Origin: CG2-30-40-21 sp043806395
GTDB lineage: Bacteria > UBA9089 > CG2-30-40-21
Length of the DNA: 8,495 nucleotides
Assembly (NCBI GenBank): GCA_043806395.1
Contig: JAZDHC010000258.1
Span: 1-8,495, forward strand
Direction of reading: 5' to 3'
The first letter of the stretch is position 1, and every line of letters begins with the position of its first letter. The notes under the pieces are model-generated. The model saw only the letters and a list, made by a program, of their open reading frames with translations, was not told the origin of the DNA and did no database searches. A program made the position numbers and the translations under genes. Positions 6,696 through 8,495 of the stretch are shown one piece after another.

Positions 6696-6714
6696 AATCA
6701 ACCTCCTCGTGGAA

Positions 6715-6748
6715 AATTTGGCGTGCAGCAGCAATCTACTACACGCCA
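6715..6748 (-). terminator. Putative rho-independent terminator on the - strand
   Basis: On the - strand TGGCGTG (plus 6742-6748) pairs with CACGCCA (plus 6719-6725). Inner AG/CT pairs extend the stem, with mismatches, and a short U-rich tract AATTTT follows. It lies after the stop of the toxin gene (6775) and of the out-of-frame surface-protein remnant (6761), and would stop leftward transcription before the radical SAM gene. Confidence 0.45.
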
Positions 6749-6760
6749 TTAGGCTAAATT

Positions 6761-6832
6761 CTATCGGATGATAGCTATCTTGCCTGTAACTTTTTCACCA
6801 TTACCGGTGATAACATATAAGTAAACACCACA
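6761..6832 (-). pseudogene. Remnant of a secreted protein's C-terminal sorting tail (FlgD-Ig/T9SS-like)
   Basis: In a - strand frame different from that of the overlapping toxin gene, the last 23 codons before the TAG at 6761-6763 encode CGVYLYVITGN followed by GEKVTGKIAIIR. The pattern G-[VI]-Y-[LF]-Y-x-I, a short turn, then G-K-I-A-I-I-R at the very end of a protein is what FlgD-Ig-like and type IX-style C-terminal sorting domains look like. The rest of that protein is absent: upstream the frame runs into toxin-gene sequence. I infer that the 3' end of a surface-protein gene, possibly with its terminator (6715-6748), has been joined to the toxin gene around 6825-6832. Confidence 0.5.
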
Positions 6833-7047
6833 ACTCCATGGTGATGAGCATAAAGATGAGGCACAGTGTGAAAGAAATCCTTGTCTGTTGTTAGAAACAC
6901 TGCTCTATAGCGTTGCGACATCTCGAAGATATGAATATCTTCCGCCCCTTCATCAGCACTCCCTCGAATATCGATCACTTCGTGACCACACTCTGTCAGA
7001 AATCCATGAGCAGCCTTGGGAAAATTTTCATCAAGGAAAAATCTCAT
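6775..7047 (-). CDS. DUF5615 PIN-like toxin, C-terminus apparently replaced
   Basis: A 90-aa protein starting MRFFLDENFPKAAHGFL, with the acidic D6/E7 near the N-terminus, GHEVIDIRG (residues 21-29) and VFLTTDKDFFHTVPHL (50-65, with Asp55 and Asp57). This is the pattern of DUF5615 PIN-like proteins, presumed metal-dependent ribonuclease toxins partnered with DUF433 antitoxins. The start is the ATG at 7047, overlapping the DUF433 stop by ATGA; an in-frame ATG at 7056 is possible but less typical. Family members usually continue about 20-25 residues past the HHGVVV strand with a Leu-rich helix and a final strand. Here residues 75-90 (FTYMLSPVMVKKLQAR) do not look like that and come from DNA that encodes another protein's tail in a different frame. 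It is probably truncated and may be inactive. Confidence 0.78.
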   Translation of the reverse strand: MRFFLDENFPKAAHGFLTECGHEVIDIRGSADEGAEDIHIFEMSQRYRAVFLTTDKDFFHTVPHLYAHHHGVVVFTYMLSPVMVKKLQAR

Positions 7048-7274
7048 AACACGCATACCTCATAAGGGGCTTCCTCGAAACGCGATAATTCTCCGGCGAA
7101 AGCAAGAGCTGCATGGATGTCCTCCCATGTTATGTTTGGGTAATCCTCGAGTACATTCTCGATTGAATCCCCGGCCCCCAAAGCCCCAAGAATATTGCAT
7201 ATCAAGACTCGAGTTCCACGGATAACTGGTTTACCGTGACATATTTTATGATTAATTTCAATTCTTTCGTTCAT
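7044..7274 (-). CDS. DUF433 family antitoxin
   Basis: A 76-aa protein with the hallmark KICHGKPVIRGTRV (residues 10-23), followed by ILGALGAGDSIENVLEDYPNITWEDIHAALAFAGEL. This is the compact DUF433 winged-helix-like fold, with PNIT-x-EDI-x-AAL as its signature. The protein is normal in length. AGGGGA stands 8 nt before the ATG at 7272-7274. It is the upstream partner of the DUF5615 PIN-like gene, with an ATGA overlap, the standard order of this toxin-antitoxin type. Expected role: bind and block the PIN-like toxin, and possibly repress the shared promoter at 7467-7495. Confidence 0.87.
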   Translation of the reverse strand: MNERIEINHKICHGKPVIRGTRVLICNILGALGAGDSIENVLEDYPNITWEDIHAALAFAGELSRFEEAPYEVCVL

Positions 7275-7340
7275 TGTTCGAATCCCCTGGTACCTGCTTG
7301 TCGATTCTTTATCTGCTCGCTGGTTCTTCGTCTGTTTGAT

Positions 7341-7425
7341 TTCTTACGCTTGGTTGCTATCTTATGTCTGAGTAATATGTTACGCTGTTGCTGCCGAATG
7401 CTTTCTTTCGCCTGGTTGCTATCTT
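7341..7425. repeat. Direct repeats in the leader of the DUF433/DUF5615 operon
   Basis: Positions 7341-7363 and 7403-7425 are 23-nt direct copies with two mismatches, sharing CTGGTTGCTATCTT or TTGGTTGCTATCTT cores, spaced 62 nt apart. A weaker relative (CGCTGGTTCTTCGTCT) occurs near 7318-7333. They lie between the - strand promoter and the DUF433 start. A 65-codon open frame (7271-7468, -) crosses them, but its only start is a GTG inside the -10 box, so I read the region as an untranslated leader. Confidence 0.5.
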
Positions 7426-7466
7426 CCGCTCTTTGTAAGTCTAACCAGTTATTATATAGTTTCTGC

Positions 7467-7495
7467 ACTTTACCACAATTTAATCAAAATGTCAA
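7467..7495 (-). promoter_or_regulatory. Promoter of the DUF433/DUF5615 operon
   Basis: On the - strand TTGACA (plus 7490-7495, perfect -35) and TAAAGT (plus 7467-7472, 4 of 6 at -10) are separated by exactly 17 bp. Transcription would begin near 7460, giving a leader of about 185 nt before the DUF433 ATG. Confidence 0.6.
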
Positions 7496-7511
7496 GTAAA
7501 AAAATAAAAAG

Positions 7512-7540
7512 TTGACAAAAAATAGTAAATTTGGTATAAT
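7512..7540 (+). promoter_or_regulatory. Consensus-perfect sigma70 promoter reading rightward
   Basis: TTGACA (7512-7517) and TATAAT (7535-7540) match the consensus in all 12 positions with an optimal 17-bp spacer. It is back-to-back with the - strand promoter, the two -35 boxes being 16 bp apart. Downstream there is only a 9-codon ORF (ATG at 7566, TAG at 7593-7595) and transposable-element debris before the transposase fragment at 7892. Its original target gene may have been lost. Confidence 0.72.
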
Positions 7541-7593
7541 TCTTTCTGGCTATCATTACTGGTATATGCTGAATAAGCATTTTATTTATTATT

Positions 7594-7608
7594 AGTAGGA
7601 CTTACGCA
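7594..7608. mobile_element. Solo IS-end-like motif
   Basis: AGTAGGACTTACGCA resembles terminal inverted repeats of insertion sequences I recall from cyanobacterial and other environmental genomes. No inverted partner (TGCGTAAGTCCTACT) is visible in the window. It could therefore be a remnant, or one end of an element whose other end lies beyond the right edge. Confidence 0.3.
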
Positions 7609-7637
7609 AAACGAGAGAGTACCTACCACATATTTTG

Positions 7638-7766
7638 GGCATGGTTCAAAACAGGGTAACAGAATATAGACAGGATAAACAAGATAAAAATCATCCTGTC
7701 CATCCTGTTAATCCTGTCAAAAAGAGACTGAATGTTACCCTAAAATAGTCATTTTTGAACCATGCC
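7638..7766. mobile_element. 129-bp MITE-like element with 14-bp TIRs and 8-bp target duplication
   Basis: The ends are perfect 14-bp inverted repeats: GGCATGGTTCAAAA (7638-7651) and its complement (7753-7766). Immediately outside lie identical 8-bp copies of ATATTTTG (7630-7637 and 7767-7774), a target-site duplication. Inside, AGGGTAACA (7653-7661) is repeated inverted as TGTTACCCT (7733-7741), and GACAGGAT (7669-7676) inverted as ATCCTGTC (7693-7700). The whole element can fold into a nested hairpin and encodes no protein. The right arm has 10 more nt between outer and inner repeats than the left. It would be mobilised in trans by an IS with the same ends; the GG start and 8-bp duplication are compatible with ISL3-like elements, but the family is not established. 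Confidence 0.78.
7693..7719. repeat. Three tandem 9-bp repeats (ATCCTGTNN)
   Basis: ATCCTGTCC, ATCCTGTTA and ATCCTGTCA follow one another with a strict 9-bp period, and the inverse copy GACAGGAT lies at 7669-7676. This string resembles a widespread environmental-genome repeat (AATCCTGT/ATCCTGTCC types) and forms the core of the MITE-like element. Confidence 0.65.
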
Positions 7767-7798
7767 ATATTTTGTCAAGCTAAAAATTAATAAATTAT

Positions 7799-7843
7799 TT
7801 GTATCTACTTCAGATACAATGAGTTGGTGAGTTCTGACACCAA
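7799..7843 (+). promoter_or_regulatory. Two adjacent hairpins in the transposase leader
   Basis: TTGTATCT (7799-7806) pairs perfectly with AGATACAA (7812-7819) over a 5-nt loop. TTGGTG (7824-7829) pairs with CACCAA (7838-7843) over an 8-nt loop. Both lie just upstream of the transposase fragment. They may limit read-through transcription or translation from outside the element. Confidence 0.4.
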
Positions 7844-7848
7844 TTTCT

Positions 7849-7884
7849 TCCCTTCCATATAATATTTTTGTCTTTGGGAGGGGA
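7849..7884 (+). promoter_or_regulatory. Possible ribosome-binding-site-sequestering stem
   Basis: TCCCTTCC (7849-7856) can pair with GGAGGGGA (7877-7884) in 8 bp including one G-T wobble, over a 20-nt loop. GGAGGGG is the ribosome binding site of the gene starting at 7892, so folding would hide it. IS10 and IS50 transposase messages use comparable leader structures to prevent expression from external promoters. Confidence 0.4.
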
Positions 7885-7891
7885 TAATAAT

Positions 7892-8422
7892 ATGAGATAC
7901 AAGAATTTGATAGTTGAAAGACGGGATGGGCAATTTCGTCTGGTATCTTCAGAATTCCAAACAATGTGGTTGCAGAATATTTCATTAAACCGTAAGGCAA
8001 TGATGCTATGCTTCCGAATGTTGCAAGATAAGAAAGGTAAGTGGCTATATACTCACAGCACACTTTCTGCAATAGTAGGCAGTAAGAATCGGCAGGCTTC
8101 AAGCAGTTATATGGAAGAATTTCGCGATTGCGGAGAAGATATATTTGCATGTTTGAGCCGCAAACGGAAAGTAGATAAAATTGTAGTGGAGGTAGTAGCG
8201 GAAGAATTAAAAAAACATCCCTTAGCAAAAACAAAAGAGTTATGTGATGCAGCAAATAGTCATCTTAATCGAGAAGATCTGACAGAGGCAAATATTGATG
8301 CAGCATTGGAACAGATACCTTGTAAATTGACACGAGCTGCCTTATCAGAGCAAATATTGTGTTGGTTCATTGGGAATCGTAATTTTTCATTCAATAATTT
8401 AGCGACTTTTCCGTATTCGTGA
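7892..8422 (+). CDS. Probable transposase, N-terminal fragment
   Basis: A 176-aa ORF starting at ATG 7892 with a strong GGGAGGGG ribosome binding site. I recognise the beginning of a large DDE-type transposase family from the pattern MRYKNLIVERRDGQFRLVS, then FQTMWLQNISLNRKAMMLCFRML (residues about 28-50), then GSKNRQASSSYMEEFRDCGEDIFACLSRKRKVD. The end of the last segment and the following helices (EANIDAALEQIPCKL) look like tandem helix-turn-helix DNA-binding modules. Family recognition is from memory and not searched. The frame ends at TGA 8420-8422 before any catalytic DDE region, and the last 25 or so residues (CWFIGNRNFSFNNLATFPYS) lose the family look. It is therefore a truncated, inactive remnant, or the gene continues beyond a rearrangement outside the window. 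Confidence 0.55.
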   Translation: MRYKNLIVERRDGQFRLVSSEFQTMWLQNISLNRKAMMLCFRMLQDKKGKWLYTHSTLSAIVGSKNRQASSSYMEEFRDCGEDIFACLSRKRKVDKIVVEVVAEELKKHPLAKTKELCDAANSHLNREDLTEANIDAALEQIPCKLTRAALSEQILCWFIGNRNFSFNNLATFPYS

Positions 8423-8426
8423 GGCG

Positions 8427-8457
8427 GTATCTCCACCCCAGATACAGAGGTTTTTTT
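8427..8457 (+). terminator. Weak terminator-like hairpin after the transposase fragment
   Basis: GTATCT (8427-8432) pairs with AGATAC (8440-8445) around a 7-nt loop, and a run of seven T (8451-8457) follows 5 nt later. The stem has only 6 bp and the gap is longer than usual, so termination would be inefficient. The stem sequence matches that of the hairpin at 7801-7817 on the other side of the gene. Confidence 0.3.
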
Positions 8458-8495
8458 AGGCATAAAAGGCAACTCAAGATTATCCTACTTAATCA

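Noticed and set aside
7276..7300. tRNA-like string GTTCGAATCCCCTGG before DUF433
   Set aside because: It resembles a T-loop, but the 5-bp T stem does not pair and there is no acceptor, D or anticodon arm nearby.
7271..7468. 65-codon - strand frame overlapping the DUF433 start by ATGA
   Set aside because: Its only start codon (GTG) is inside the -10 box of the operon promoter and it has no ribosome binding site; kept as a note under the leader repeats rather than called as a gene.
7749..8255. 168-codon - strand open frame
   Set aside because: It lies antisense to the transposase fragment and crosses the MITE end and leader hairpins; no motif or start site supports it.

Overview
The window is a moderately AT-rich bacterial chromosome segment. 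A compact biosynthetic and housekeeping gene block sits between two toxin-antitoxin modules, with transposable-element debris at both edges. The combination of diaminopimelate (dapF), C5-type tetrapyrrole (hemL) and arginine (argC) genes says bacterium. A REP-associated transposase end, several kinds of dispersed palindromic repeat, a B12-type radical SAM protein and a remnant that looks like the C-terminal sorting tail of a secreted protein suggest an environmental or uncultivated lineage (Planctomycetes, Omnitrophica or Desantisbacteria-like). I cannot place it more precisely, and the lineage is inference.

Left edge (1-365): the last 43 codons of a REP-associated tyrosine transposase, followed by small palindromes. 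Then comes a type II toxin-antitoxin pair (366-862), a small putative DNA-binding antitoxin overlapping a RelE/ParE toxin by ATGA. Only 24 bp later a tight + strand run begins: argC (887-1960), dapF (1991-2782), hemL (2779-4053) and tatD (4068-4838). dapF and hemL overlap by ATGA, so they are probably translationally coupled. argC carries an in-frame insertion made of a dispersed-repeat-like sequence.

Centre (4839-6607): a good sigma70-type promoter and a roughly 165-nt leader packed with consecutive inverted repeats precede a 521-aa cobalamin-binding-domain radical SAM protein with a hydrophobic C-terminal segment.

Right part (6608-7550): on the - strand, a DUF433 antitoxin gene and a DUF5615 PIN-like toxin gene overlap by ATGA. 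They have their own promoter and a leader of about 185 nt with direct repeats. The 3' end of the toxin gene appears replaced by a scrap of an unrelated gene: in another frame the same DNA encodes a typical secreted-protein C-terminal tail, followed by a terminator-like hairpin and a palindromic repeat.

Right edge (7500-8495): a near-perfect consensus + strand promoter lies back-to-back with the toxin-antitoxin promoter, but no intact gene follows it closely. Downstream are an IS-end-like motif, a 129-bp MITE-like element with 14-bp terminal inverted repeats and an 8-bp target duplication, and a truncated transposase gene whose ribosome binding site can be sequestered by its own leader.

The most notable items are the chimeric toxin 3' end, the complete MITE with target duplication, the repeat insertion inside argC, and the hairpin-array leader of the radical SAM gene. 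I see no convincing new multi-gene system.
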